DNA of 64,000 bases, from positions 1-64,000 of the forward strand of contig NW_001799648.1 in the NCBI RefSeq assembly GCF_000165425.1, read 5' to 3'. This stretch comes from Paramecium tetraurelia (lineage: Eukaryota; Ciliophora; Oligohymenophorea; Peniculida; Parameciidae). Numbering within the stretch: the first letter of the stretch is position 1; the number at the start of each line of letters is the position of its first letter. The translations under genes and the position numbers were made by a program. Positions 48,522 through 61,121 of the stretch are shown here, in pieces. Under the pieces are notes generated by a model that saw nothing but the letters and a program-made list of their open reading frames with translations, searched no databases and was not told the origin of the DNA.

Positions 48522-49139
48522 AAAAATAATTATGCTGTTTTTTTTGTAGATTATTTGCTTAAAAACGATGATTATCCAGTTTATGTTTAAATTTAAATTA
48601 AATCATTAATTCTTAAAACATTATTATCGCAACCTACAATGTTTTCAACTAAATAAAGCTTTTTTTCTGCAACTATAAAATTGGGTACTTTTCCTAAAGT
48701 AATATCTTAGAAGATATTAAGTACAGAAAAATTCTTGAATAAAAATATTTTTCATTGAGCTAATTGGATGATGAAGATATTTAAATAAACCATCTGCCCT
48801 TCCTATAATCTATTAATTGGAGTATGTGTCTTTTAAATAGGATTGATAAAAAAGGGGGATATTTACATTTTTTTTTTAATTTATAACCTTTAGGAAGTTT
48901 TATTCATGAAGCAGAGGCAGATTGGTTTTGGACTATATAAATTAGAGTCAAATTGAAGAAATTCATAATTGGGCATGATGATTGATTCTATAAATAGATT
49001 TTATTTAATATTATTAATTATTATAATTTTATATATATATATATAGTTGTTACTCATACATATTTTATAATATATATATAAATTGCTAATAATAAGAAAC
49101 ACAGATAGTGAAACTTGGGAATAATTCAATCACGATCCA
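48522..49139. other. AT-rich spacer with (TA)n tracts
   Basis: Contains alternating TA runs near 49030-49080. No gene is supported on either strand. Confidence 0.45.
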
Positions 49140-49432
49140 AATAGAAGGATTAATTCTTTAAATATCTTGAGAATAAAGATGCTCTCCGTATCATGTATTT
49201 GGACTCAGAAATTTTACTTTAGAACTTTGAGTAAATATTATCGAATTATCTGCACCATTGAAGTTGGATCCTTATAAATTCCATAGATATGCTGAGATCT
49301 CTGAATGAGTTTTACTTAAAAAGATTAATTGATTTATTCCCAGATTTGGGTTGGGTTGTTCATTTGGAAAGAAGCAATATTTAAATGAGAATAAACAAAA
49401 TTTATTTCAAATGAAAATGTGATCGTCTTTTA
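49140..49432 (+). other. Probable exons of an unresolved gene
   Basis: Three short stretches have protein-like composition in the ciliate code but lie in different frames. They read DQFFKYLENKDALRIMYLDS, then LSAPLKLDPYKFHRYAEISE, then MLRSLNEFYLKRLIDLFPDL ending at a TGA near 49428. No canonical intron joins all three. It could be a small gene with unusual splicing or a decayed one. I could not extend it into the TFIIB-like gene downstream. Confidence 0.35.
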
Positions 49433-49511
49433 AAGTAAGTTCTGTTATTTTCTGGCCAGGCCAGCGCAGTTTCAATAAAATTTCTTCTATAAAATTAATT
49501 AGCAATTTTTT

Positions 49512-50261
49512 ATGAATCCCTAAGTCAGATATAGGCCTCCTCTTCCTAAATTCGACTAAAAATTAGTAGATATTAAAAATATCGAAGAAACTAAATAGAA
49601 GTCTGTGTTATAGAAGTCAGACAAGAGAAGGTTTAAATAAGTGAACCTTTTGATTGATGAGATGCTCAAAAAGCTCACACAAGTTAATTTTTAATTCCTG
49701 TAAAATTTAAACCAAGAAAACATCAAAGTTCAATGTCTAGAGATATTGGGGGATGAATTAATAGAAAAAGTAAAATCGAGAAAATATTCCTCGATAGCTT
49801 GTGCTTTGATTATCCACTCCCTAAGAATATTGCTTATCCCATTGAGAATCAAAGAAATTACTTAAATTATTGATGTGGACGAGAAGCAAGTTCGCAAGAT
49901 CTTAATTCAACTGAATTTAATTAAACCATTCAACGAAGACGCCTTTACAATAGCTTTCATGATTAGAATTTGTACTTGCATAGGATTTAATCAGAAATTT
50001 TAAACTTTATGCAAATTCTTCTATTCACATCTGAAGAATTTGCATCTCGTTTAAGGAGAACACGAGCATGTCATAGCTTCAGTCTTGGTTAAACTAACAG
50101 GAGATTTCATATTCAAAGAGAAGGGAGGAATCAATATACACACAGTATCTGAAATCGCTGGATGTTGTGAGATCTCCCTTAAAACTCTCTTATCAAAATT
50201 AACACCTTATAATTAAACTATGTATGAATCAGCTTTTGAATTTTATCAGAGAACTAAATGA
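49512..50261 (+). CDS. TFIIB-like cyclin-fold protein
   Basis: About 249 residues, intronless. It starts MNPQVRYRPPLPKFDQK. The core has two cyclin-like helical repeats: VKSRKYSSIACALIIHSLRI (the conserved K-S-x-x-x-I-A-x-A-x-I-x-x-x-x-R pattern of TFIIB and Brf) then LRIKEITQIIDVDEKQVRKI, and in the second repeat EHEHVIASVLVKLTGDF with VSEIAGCCEISLKTLLSKL. These repeats bind TBP-DNA in general transcription factors. The N-terminal zinc ribbon of TFIIB is missing, so it may be a ribbon-less paralogue, or the ribbon may be in an exon I did not find upstream. It converges on the Tlde1-like gene with 57 bp between stops. Confidence 0.72.
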
Positions 50262-50318
50262 AAGAATGGGCTTCTATTTAAATTTTATAGTTAATAATTA
50301 TGATGGCAAATTAATAAT

Positions 50319-50932
50319 TCATTCATACAGAATTTCTTAATCCATGATGATGTCATCTGCCCTTATATTTTCACCCAATGGATCCTCATCCTAAACAATG
50401 AGAGTGTCTCCTACTCTAAGTTTTTTTCTATTCTCCTCATTTATGATGATACATCTCAATTAATAATTAATTATTACCCTGCAGAACATCCATCAACGGG
50501 AGGTACACTCCAATCACTTGGTGTGCAACAAGCGCATCCGTGAATCATAATTTCTGTTCTTCCACACATTCTATCTTAGTCGTTGCCGTCTATCCAAAAA
50601 GAACAAGGTCTATCCACTGGAGGATTATGCATAGTATTTTAGCATGTTTTTATTGTATATGTATTTGATGGGGCAGGTCCTTGATTTTTTATACATTAAG
50701 CTTTTGGGTCATTTCTATACTAATTATGAATTCATATAATAAATACCTTTCCGGCCCCAGAATACCCAAAAGTATTAATTTATGACTCTCCACTTCCTCC
50801 ATAGAATCTTCCAGTATTGGTAAAGTAATAGAATGTCATTGGAGCTCTTGTTTTTAAATCTTGGCAACATGTTTGACCACAATTTCCAGCCTATGCTATG
50901 GCAACAAATAATAGAGCAAGAATATATTTCAT
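50319..50932 (-). CDS. Secreted Tlde1-like (L,D-transpeptidase fold) protein
   Basis: About 187 residues with a signal peptide (MKYILALLFVAIAQAG). The mature part matches the Tlde1/DUF2778 plan: a glycine-rich lead with TFGYSGAGKYRNDPKAQ, the NQGPAPSNTYTI strand, GRTEIMIHG with the conserved histidine, and CSAGCIIINEENRKKL with the catalytic-type cysteine in S-x-G-C. In bacteria this fold cuts or exchanges peptidoglycan stem peptides as a type VI effector. Two Paramecium-type introns (27 nt near 50727-50753 and 23 nt near 50461-50483) split the motifs, and joining them restores both, so it is a spliced eukaryotic gene and not contamination. A bacterial origin and a role against ingested bacteria are inferred. 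It shows no break. Confidence 0.82.
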
Positions 50933-51586
50933 AAAAATTGATAATTTTTATAACTAACATTTTGTTTGCGTAAAAATATCGGTAATCTTCAAACAATTGT
51001 TCATGGATATAGTAATTTTTCAATAATTGGAGTTAAATCCAATCTTAATTTCTAATTGGCTTCATTTAAGATGGTATATACACATTTAGATGATGTAATA
51101 AGAATAAGATTTACCCTTCAGAATTTGATCTTTTGATGGCTTAATCTAATCTCATTTGTATAAATTCACATCCATAATTAAATATTTACATCTATAATTC
51201 ATCTAATAATAGGTAAATTCTGTCTTGAATTACTAAATATCCAAATGTATTTAAATATAGAATAATATTCTAAGGAGCAATTAATAAAAGTCCCCTCATT
51301 TTAATGCATCGAAATATTTTATACTATCTTTCCTAATTCAACATATTGTAGACTAATATCCTTTGACTCAGTTGCACAGTCTCCTCTTCCCCCAAATAAA
51401 TCTCCTTAATTATATATCGTTTTTATTCTAAACTTTAGATCCAATAACAATAACATCATTATCCATTAATGAATGTGTAATTAATCAATAATATTACATA
51501 ATTGAATTATAATTCTATTGATACTTATCTATTAATATGAAATTTTTTATATGAATTATAAAATATAGTGGGTAAAATATTTAATT
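50933..51586. other. Spacer, nothing recognised
   Basis: AT-rich, 0.65 kb between two minus-strand genes. It includes the upstream region of the Tlde1-like gene. Confidence 0.4.
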
Positions 51587-52953
51587 TCATTTTTTAGTAT
51601 ATTTGAGTTTCACAATTTATGATCCCAACTTAGGCTAATTAAGAGTAGACAAGTTTTTGTATGATTAAGGTCTTATAGACTTAATGGCAGGTTCTATAGT
51701 ACGATCTTCCCCAACAATATCAGATTAGTAAATAGAAATTTCATCTTCTGGTGCTGATTCTTAGATTGATTCCCTATTCTAATTGGAATGGTAGGAGTTC
51801 TTGAATCTGGTAGGCTAGGTGTTGTGTCGTTGTGACTATTAAGGATGGCATTCTTGGAATGAAATATGAAATAAAGGATATGATAAATCTTTTTCAACGT
51901 ATCCACTTGCTTGAATAACTCTGCGAAATAATTATTTAAACTTCTCATATTCTTGGGGGAAATCGGAGGCATTGCTGGTTTTGACTAAGTTTAGGAAGTG
52001 AATAAACTCAATGGGAGCTGATTTAAAGGTGATTTCTGGAATGATGGATAATTTAATATTCTCCAGTTTTTTGAGTTTCAACGCTTTGTTGTCAGCTTTA
52101 ACCTTGAAGACGGTAGAGTTCGTTGCATAAACTAACAAGATGTAGGCAAGTGATTCTAAGTCGTCCTTCGGTGTGGGAACTAACAGTATAATGGCCATTC
52201 TTACATTGATTCAAATGTTGATTAATACTCGAGTATTTATTGAGAAAATGCTTGTTTGAAGTGGATTTATAGTTTTCCAAACAGTAGATTGACCCATGTT
52301 GCAACTTGAATTTGGTAGCAAATTTGAAGTCACTAAGTAAGATTTCATTACCATTAGTTGTAAGTAATAGTTTTTTAGGTCTGATGTTCCTGTGGACAAT
52401 TTGGTGTTTATGGATGGTTTCCAAACAAGTTAACTAGAATATCAAAGGGTGAATACAGTTTATATTGCTATGAGACACAATATAGGCAGAGGTATGGATT
52501 TGGACAGATAATTGTATATGAGCTTAATGGAGGGTCCATGTCTTTACAGGATTTGATAGTGATACATTTGACCACTGATGATCTATTCTCCGCAATTGAC
52601 TAAGATTGGGACACAGTTGGCTAAGAATATGAGATACGTTTATACCATCCTTCAATCTTAATAAAAATTACAGTTCTGGGATTATCTCATTTTGTTGGGT
52701 TTATCTTGAATAGTTAGGGGATAAGTACCTTTTCATCTTAATTAAGTAAAACTTATCTTTGTTATCTGTTTAGTTGATATCATCAGACTCTTTCTGGTTG
52801 ATGGCTAGCTATCTTTTAACTTCATCAAATATTACCTAAATACATGTTGTATTATTTCCCTCTGTAAATATTTTTGATTATGCTGTATTTCTAGTCAATA
52901 ATTATGGAATTGGTTGTCTCAGTAGTGCTTTTGGTTTAAGATGTATTCAGCAT
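51587..52953 (-). CDS. CK1-fold pseudokinase
   Basis: About 435 residues with the CK1 family layout: beta3 lysine in FYLIKMKR, helix region NEIIPELQFLLRLKDGINVS, catalytic-loop region IHKHQIVHRNIRPKKLLLT, ILLSDFKFATKF in place of DFG, and the CK1 signature PTPKDDLESLAYILLVY with KLKKLENIKLS and APIEFIHFLNL. The catalytic Asp of HRD is Asn, the DFG glycine is Lys and the glycine-rich loop reads IYRGKQYNMYLA. So phosphotransfer is unlikely and a scaffold or regulatory role is inferred. The C-terminal tail is Ser/Gln-rich (EDEISIYQSDIVGEDRTIE). Introns of 31 and 24 nt in the N-lobe and one or more in the middle are needed; the linkage between lobes near 52,440-52,640 is partly uncertain. Confidence 0.72.
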
Positions 52954-53190
52954 TTAAATAAAAATTATATAATGTGAAGTTTCAAAGAAATTGCACCTTT
53001 AAAACATTGGCCAAGATGGATATCCAGTATTTAAGGTGTAGGTACGAATTGGGACTGATATGAAGGGAGTGTGAATTCCAAATACGATACTTTAATAAAA
53101 AGATGTTAGGGATTTAGATAAATATGAAACATTATGAGATAATATTTTTATTGTATATTTTTTAATAAAAATATAATTTCTTTTATAAAA

Positions 53191-54163
53191 ATGGATTTTT
53201 AGCATCATACTAATAGCACTAGGTATTTGAGTGTGATTTATTGAACAAGCATAAGCGGATCATCATCTCCTAGTTCCAAAAGAGGAGTTCAAGAGTGTTA
53301 TCATGATATATTTCTGGAGAAGAGATAGAAAAGGAGTAAGCAAAATTGTTATAGAAGTGGTTCTATAGTTCTGGGATCAGTGAAGGAAGTATCGGAAGAT
53401 ATCGAGGATTATCTTGTAATTTTGAATCATATTAGAGATTTCAAGGATACCTCACATCTAGATTTAAAATGACAAGTTTGAGTTCAGATAAAATATTAGT
53501 CAGAGAGATAGATCATCGCCTCTGCTCATCAGATAAAAGGAATACAGGAAGAGGAGGGCTTCTTTGAGTCCTCATGGAACCAATGCGTTACAGAGAGTTG
53601 AGGAAGTCAATGGAGATGACGATGAACTCAAGAATAAATGCATCTTTAAACTAGGATTGATATTGGATAAGAATGAATTTAATGATAAATAGAAAAGATC
53701 CTCAATCCTTAAGGAAAGAACTAATCATGATGTAATCCAAATTTATCGAGATGTAGCCAAATTTGTCCATTCTTGAAGATGTTTAAGAAAATGTTAAAGA
53801 TTAACCCACATTTGCTAACACCACACTGAAATTGAAGGTGGATGAAGTGGATTTTGGATAAGATAAAAAACAATGGGCTCCCGAAGAAATTATTGAAATA
53901 ATTGAAGAGGAAAAACCAGATACTATAATTAATGTCAAGGAGAAGGAAATGTTTTAGAAGGGTATTACTATTAATATAAGATAGTTAAAAAAATATTACA
54001 TGAGGAACGAGATTTTTTGAAGAAAATATTAAAAGGTGAAATGATAGAATAGGACGATATCAAAAAGAAGTAAGAATTTTAGATGCAAATTGGAGAAATC
54101 TATTGGAAACAATTGATATAAGAAGCAGAGGAGTAAGTCAATAGCGATGAAGAGCATCAATGA
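53191..54163 (+). CDS. Hypothetical acidic coiled-coil protein
   Basis: About 290 residues spread over five or six exons. It starts MDFQHHTNSTSISGSSSPSS, then SVKEVSEDIEDYL, FKMTSLSSDKILVREIDHRL, RKRRASLSPHGTNALQRVEE, an acidic region (VDEVDFGQDKKQWAPEEIIE) and a C-terminal coiled coil (HEERDFLKKILKGEMIEQDD) ending QVNSDEEHQ. Introns of 20-30 nt explain most frame changes; two joins (near 53545 and 53770) are tentative. No domain is recognised. RKRRASLSP has the look of a basophilic-kinase phosphosite, which is only a suggestion. Confidence 0.55.
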
Positions 54164-54416
54164 TTATTCTATATTATTAATTATTTTACAAGCACCACAT
54201 TAATTATTTCAAATCTATAACGTAGTTTAGAGAACAAATTCCGATGTGAAGGAATAGGAACATATTATGGAATTTGAGTGCAAAGATAAACGGTGTCACA
54301 TTTTAAACTTGAATTATGTGCAATTAAATTATAAACCATCAAGAGTATATAATAAATTTTAAGTATTTATATAACAATTATGTGATTATTTCTAAACATG
54401 CTACTACGATACTAAA

Positions 54417-55340
<924 letters not shown>

Positions 55341-55928
55341 TATGACATTATCTTACATCATTGGGATCCCTCTAATACACAATCTCCTTGGTTTTAAATA
55401 TTTTACATTGCATATTCATTTAATTAAATAAATTAATCAAACTAAGATGCATATCATATTGATTAAATTAAATTCTAAATTTGAATCCCATATTTCAAGA
55501 GAATCAAATTATATAATCCATCTCATCATTTAGATTATTTCATATTATGAAAATATAGAAATCTATATTAAATAGAAAATATATATTTTTGATCTATTTA
55601 TTTCAGTCATTGAAATACATAAGAATATTCAATAAGAATGAGCATCTCAATTTGTCATTAAATTACCTAAAGAAATTAATGGTGATTATATTTCACAATA
55701 ATATTATTGAAAAATTAAATTTATTAAAAATAACTCTATGGTTTTAAATTAATCGATAATGACAATCAAATATTCAAATATTTGAAAGAATTTAATCAAC
55801 ATTTTAAGAAACATGGGGATTTATTGTTTAAAATTTAGACTCAGAAAATTTTGAGTCGTGTAATTTTAAAAATCGAGAAATTGTATGTCGATATTTTTAT
55901 TTAATGAAAACAAAATTGAGTTATGAAT
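55341..55928. other. AT-rich spacer
   Basis: No gene supported. It is the upstream flank of the CaMKK-like kinase gene and the 3' flank of the coiled-coil gene. Confidence 0.4.
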
Positions 55929-56600
55929 TCATTCCTTGGTGGTATTTTCTAACTTTTATTTACATTAATAAAGTTCATTTTCTAAAATATTGTTCTGCTC
56001 AAGTAATTGAGTTCTTTCGATATTCAATAATTCGCATTTAGACTTTTAAAGGGAAATTTATTCTAAAAATGTAATCATTAATACTCACCTTCTAATTGAG
56101 AAAGCCTTAATTCAAAAACATCCACAATATCATGTTGGGGCACTGTGATATAATGGTTAATAATTTATTTCAATGGATTTATTGAGATTTAGAAATCTAT
56201 TTTTAATTGAAATAGACTTTGTTTTAATGAGAGGTTTTCTATTTTCAATTGTTGCAATTACTCCAACAGCCTACTATAGTTGTTCATCTGTTGGTATTTG
56301 ATTTGAATATTCTAGCATTAGAACTTTAATAAATACATCTAAAGAATTGACTCGATTTTGTTTGAGTGTTTTATTTTCCTGAGTGAGATAATCCACTTTT
56401 TTTGTAAGTTCAATGATTTATTGCTGCAAATTGTGAATAAGACTTCTCTCTGATTACAAACAAGGAACTGATTTTTAGTGTTTTTCTCGTTTTTAGTTAT
56501 TACAAAATTACGAGAGCACCAACTAGTAACTTGTTGGAGAATGTTCAATCTTTTTAGATGATTATTGTGATGATTGCTTTGAAGAGGCAGCTAAAAACAT
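55929..56600 (-). CDS. Coiled-coil protein
   Basis: About 200 residues. It starts MFLAASSKQSSQQSSKKIEH, a Ser/Gln-rich segment, then a coiled coil (HNLQQQIIELTKKVDYLTQE), the segment SLDVFIKVLMLEYSNQIPTD and a second coiled coil (CELLNIERTQLLEQNNILEN) ending NTTKE. A 26 nt intron lies near 56047-56072. A frame change near 56190 between the two halves has no clean intron; if it is real, the first half alone ends at the TGA at 56130-56132. No family is recognised. Confidence 0.55.
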
Positions 56601-57225
56601 GAAAATAATAACTACTTGATGGAATGTTTCGTATTCTGTTATCGGACATTTATATTTATATTGATGTAAAATTAATAATTTTTGTCATCACAGTTTTGGA
56701 TACTCTATATATGTTCAAAAGGTAATATAATATTCTAAGTATTTAACTAAATAATTACAGTAGCAATGATATATTGTAATATTCCCTGTAAAGAGCATAA
56801 TAATTAAATTATGACTACTCATAAATTGATGTATTAAAATAACTAAAGATCGTATATTTCTTATTGATTTAAGTCTCACTTTAAAAATTATTACAAATAT
56901 TTATGAATCCAGAAAACATTAAGGAAAGTAAATTTTGATAATATTTGACACTTTGGAGTCTTGTTATTTTGAATATCAAATCATATACTAAGACATTATT
57001 TATTATTTTTGTTTATAATAAAATGCAATGGAGTTATTAAGTACAAGTTTACATCAAATAGAAAAAGAAAAACTGCATTCCAATTTAGTATGAATTTTAT
57101 TATTTCACTTATGTAACTAAGAATTATAGATTCCGAAAAAAAATAAATCTTGAATCATTTTTAAAGAATTTTGCTAGGAGTCATTTTTCAAAAAAGACTA
57201 AACTCAAATAAGTATTAGCAATTAA
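56601..57225. other. AT-rich spacer between divergent genes
   Basis: No protein-like frame seen. It holds the 5' flanks of both neighbouring genes. Confidence 0.4.
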
Positions 57226-57780
57226 ATGTTTACAGCTAACTCATTGTGGAAGAGATTAATCTTACAATCTGATGAAAATGAAGAATAAATGGAAGAGCAG
57301 TAAAGTTATAAAAGCACAAAAGTAAATAATATATTATTTACTAAAATCTGTATTGAATTAATTGTTTATCCCTTAAGAAAATAATAGAATAAACAAAATC
57401 ATTCAATTCTTAGTTTACCATTTAGATTAGAATTCGTGAACAATAAGTATATGCAATATTCAGAAGTATTAAAATTCAATTATCATTCTATTTTAGATAT
57501 TCCTCAGCAATCCTTTTTAACCTCTAAAGATTTCATCGAAATTTAAGTTAATTTTAGTCAATTCTATTTGATTTTAATATAAGTTTATAAATAGTATGAA
57601 AAGGAGTCTCTGAATCACAATTGCTACAATTTCGAAAGTCATTCATACAAAAATTTATAATTGTTTCTTTTGCTACTTATATTTAGGGTTTTGACTAAAT
57701 AAAACAGAGATTGCAATTCTATGAATTAACTCTCAAATATAATGTTATCTGATTATTAACTAAAATATGGAGAGATTTGA
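57226..57780 (+). CDS. Hypothetical protein, 184 aa
   Basis: A single open frame in the ciliate code from MFTANSLWKRLILQSDENEE through an acidic/Gln region (QMEEQQSYKSTK), PFRLEFVNNKYMQYSEVLKF and a hydrophobic stretch (LQLFLLLLIFRVL) to LSDYQLKYGEI. The hydrophobic stretch could be a TM segment or could be an AT-rich chance extension. No family is recognised. No intron is needed, which is unusual here and lowers confidence slightly. Confidence 0.5.
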
Positions 57781-58053
57781 TTGGTTAAATGAGTCTAGGA
57801 TGAAGGAATCTAAATGAAAAGTTTATGATAAAATTGATTAAAGACTATCCACACATAAAATCAAAGTATATTTTGAATTTTTGAATATATTTCACTATGA
57901 CTATAATAATCAATCAATTCAGATAGTTTGAGATCGTCCTACGTACGGGGACTTCTTTCTATCTACTTTATTGATAGATAGTAATTACAATAAGTCATCA
58001 TCATCGTTCTGCTCTTCGATTTGTAAGAATTCAGTTCGCAACTATGATAAATT

Positions 58054-59345
58054 ATGGATCAACAATTTGTGATTATTGAGTATTGTTGCCATTGGTAGAA
58101 AGGTCAATTGTCTTGTCATTTGCTTCATTATCACAGGTTGTCTTATGAAATGGGATGCTATTCTCAGAAACATTATTAATATTAATGGATTAATTTCTTA
58201 ACGAATTTGAACAATATTGCAGAAATATAGGGATTTTGGAGTAGGAATCAAATTTTGAAGAAAAAGCCGATGAATTAGGCTAAATCTTATTCAAGCACAT
58301 ACTGAAACTAAATAAGGAATCATTAATGTAATTGTCCAATCGAATTGCAAAACAATGGTTGGATCAGCAGACTACAAAGACTGCTTAACCAAATAGCGCA
58401 AAATAAAATACTAAGAGAAGCAAACATAGTTAATCAACACCCTAAGAATCTATGAAAAGTATTATAAATAGCAATATTTAATCAACAAATTATTTATATG
58501 ATCAATATATATAAAAAGAGGAAAACAAAATTCTAAAATCTCAAAAGATTATTGAAGAATAATTGAAAGAATGTACATTTTAACCTTAAATCCTAAAAAA
58601 GAGTCAGCAACTTGATACCAACGTTCCAGTGCATGATAGATTAGCCAAATTTGGAACTGATTAAAAACTAAAATAATAAATTAGCTCAGAAATTAAAGAT
58701 AAAAATGATCTAAAATAATGTACATTTAGACCCCAAGTTAATCAAAAAGCCAATAAGGTTTTGGAAGGTGATCCATTCTCGAGGCTCTATTTAAATGCAT
58801 TATCATAACGATTATCCAAACCTCAGAGTCAAGAAAAGGTCTATTCACATAAACCCTAACTAATCAGTTAGCCACCCCAATAATAATTAGGCTACTTGAG
58901 TGTACCTGTAGAATAACGTTTATATAATAACTTCTTTGATCAATAGCAAACCCTTGTATAGCAATAAGAAGTGGAGAAATTGGCTGAACTTGAAGAATGC
59001 ACATTTACACCGATGATTAACTAGTATGCTTCAATCTCAAATGGAGTTGAAAATAAATCGAAGGTATTTGAAAGACTTTACAACAAATCTGCAACTCTAA
59101 AATCAAATTCAGAAATGAAAGATCAGACTCAAACTCTAAATCGATTTTCCAGTAGTAAATAATCCGAATAGATCATAAGAAATGCTAGTTTTGATAAATC
59201 TAAATATGTATCTTAGTTTTAGATTGAATAATCTCCATATGATAGATTGCATGAAGAATATAAAAGAATTTAGAAGAAGAAAAAGATAATTGAAAATTAA
59301 GTTTTCTCTAGTATTCCATTTAAACCTAAAATTAATAAAAAATGA
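58054..59345 (+). CDS. ECTFxP-repeat protein, Gln/Ser-rich
   Basis: About 400 residues. From ELGQILFKHILKLNKESLMQ onward a single exon carries at least three copies of a short motif: LKECTFQPQI, LKQCTFRPQVN and LEECTFTPMIN, spaced by about 50-140 residues and paired with segments such as VHDRLAKFGTD, FSRLYLNALSQRL, VFERLYNKSATL and SPYDRLHEEYKRI. This E-x-C-T-F-x-P plus RLY pairing recurs in large uncharacterised proteins of ciliates and kinetoplastids, from memory. The protein ends FSSIPFKPKINKK. The N-terminal 60 codons (MDQQFVIIEYC...) need an intron before they join the main frame, so the start is tentative. Confidence 0.68.
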
Positions 59346-59884
59346 AATTGAGTTATTCAAATTTCCTATAAATAATTTCATGTCAATTTGATTTCAGGAG
59401 AAAGACATTCTTAACTTTTGATTTTGATATTCAATTTCTTAAATGAAAAATTTAGGTGAAACTCAACTGTATGACCTTAAATTTTATTAAGTAATCATAT
59501 TTGGACAATTCTTCAGAAGACTTAAACTAAAAAAATTAAATATACTTTTACAATTCAATAATTTTAGTTATAACTTCTTATTCACAGAATTTGTTAAGTA
59601 AATTCTTTGTTCTTTCTAGATTTTACAGTATTTAATCATTTTATTCTATTGAATTTACTTCATAAAATAATAAATAAATTTTCTCCTTATTATCTCTTGT
59701 TAATTCTTTTGATTTGATTTTGAAACAAAGACTTGGTTGATAAATCTTCTTATGATTTAATATTGTAATTTTGAAAAATATATATAATATGTTCTTGTGT
59801 CCTCTTGGTAAATATGGCTTGCATTTACTGAAGTTAAAATAATTATTATAATTAATTAATAGGAATTTAATTGGAAATACAAAA
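59346..59884. other. AT-rich spacer
   Basis: About 0.54 kb with no protein-like frame on either strand. Confidence 0.4.
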
Positions 59885-60932
59885 ATGATTTAATCTATTC
59901 CACTTACTCTTGATTAGATTTATGGAGTTAATTTTAAGAGAGTTCCCATTTTTTTCGGGGAAATGGAAGGAACCAATCCCTTGCCAATTAATGAGACGGA
60001 TGAAGATTTGTATTCAGAAAAAAATTCAAGTGAACAATTAAAAAGATCGTTGCCGCCATTACAGAAAGTGGATATAAGGGTCTTTGGAGAGAAATAGAGG
60101 AGACGATAGAATGTCCACAAGTCTCCCATAGTTTCAACTCAATTGGAATAGCATATAGGGTTTAGAAATTCATTTTATAGGAATAACAAAATCAATTTGG
60201 CATCTAGACAGAGGATAGAGGAGATTAAAAATAGAGAGATGGGTTTATACACGAAATATGCTCAACGATTCAATGTGCCAAAATCTTAGATATGGAATTG
60301 ATTATAATGAGTTTCTCGTAATTAGTTTAGAAATTTTAATAATATTAATAATAATATTTATCATAATCATGAAAATTTGAGTAATTCTAGTAGTGCCCCT
60401 TGCAGTATCGTTAGAGAGAGTAATGAATTCAATATATAAATTAAGAATCTTATAATATAAAATATAAATTATAAAATGGATGAGGGGATCTATATTAAAT
60501 AGGTGATTGTAAACGATTTGTTTGAAATTTCTGATTAGTAATGAAATAATTACGCTAATTAGGATATTAGCATCGAATGTAAAAGATGAGTCCATAGAGC
60601 ACTTGTATAATTCCATTATCCAGCATCAATCGAAAGATGAATAGGAGGAATATGATGAAAGGGAGTCTTCAAAGAGGAAACTCAACGATCCCAAGTAGTA
60701 TTATTGATGTTTTGAGGATGTTATTAGATTTTCCTACTCTGAGGACAAACGGATCTTAGAATTGGTCTAATAAGTGGGTCCAAATTTTAATAGCATTGTA
60801 AAATATTTTCCAGGGAAGACAATGAATATGATAAAGAATAGATACTACAAAAAGTTAAGGTACATGAAGGAAGACGATTTGAATGAGAAGGAGAAGGTGA
60901 GAGGGGTTCGGAAACAGAGAAAGGCAAACTGA
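59885..60932 (+). CDS. Myb/SANT-domain protein
   Basis: About 320 residues. The first exon reads MIQSIPLTLDQIYGVNFKRV, acidic then basic segments (LPPLQKVDIRVFGEKQRRRQ) to FNVPKSQ. After an unresolved splice over two TGA codons (60299-60310) it continues with an Asn-rich stretch and VKDESIEHLYNSIIQHQSKD. The C-terminal Myb/SANT repeat is FSYSEDKRILELVQQVGPNF, SIVKYFPGKTMNMIKNRYYK, with the aromatic-acidic start, G-x-N-F-x-x-I and N-R-Y-Y-K recognition helix of Myb DNA-binding domains, then a basic tail. The first tryptophan position is Phe. A 30 nt intron near 60698-60727 joins directly onto the Myb repeat. A single Myb repeat suggests a chromatin or transcription protein. It could be two genes if the first TGA is real. 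Confidence 0.7.
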
Positions 60933-61121
60933 GAACCAAAATCTAACATTTTTGATATATATGTAATTACATATATTTAATTTAACTCTTTAAATTTGGG
61001 GCGGGGGATTAGAGGGAAGGAGGGAGATTGTGAAAGGGATCTTGGTAATGAATAAATTAGTTAATTATACTATTTAATTATAAATTTAGGAATATGTATA
61101 ATAATTAAAATAGAAATATTA

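Noticed and set aside
49021-49085. (TA)n tract as a replication or attachment site
   Set aside because: Simple low-complexity sequence typical of spacers here; nothing else supports a special role.
60698-60727. In-frame TGA just before the Myb repeat
   Set aside because: It lies inside a 30 nt intron that joins directly to FSYSEDKRILEL.
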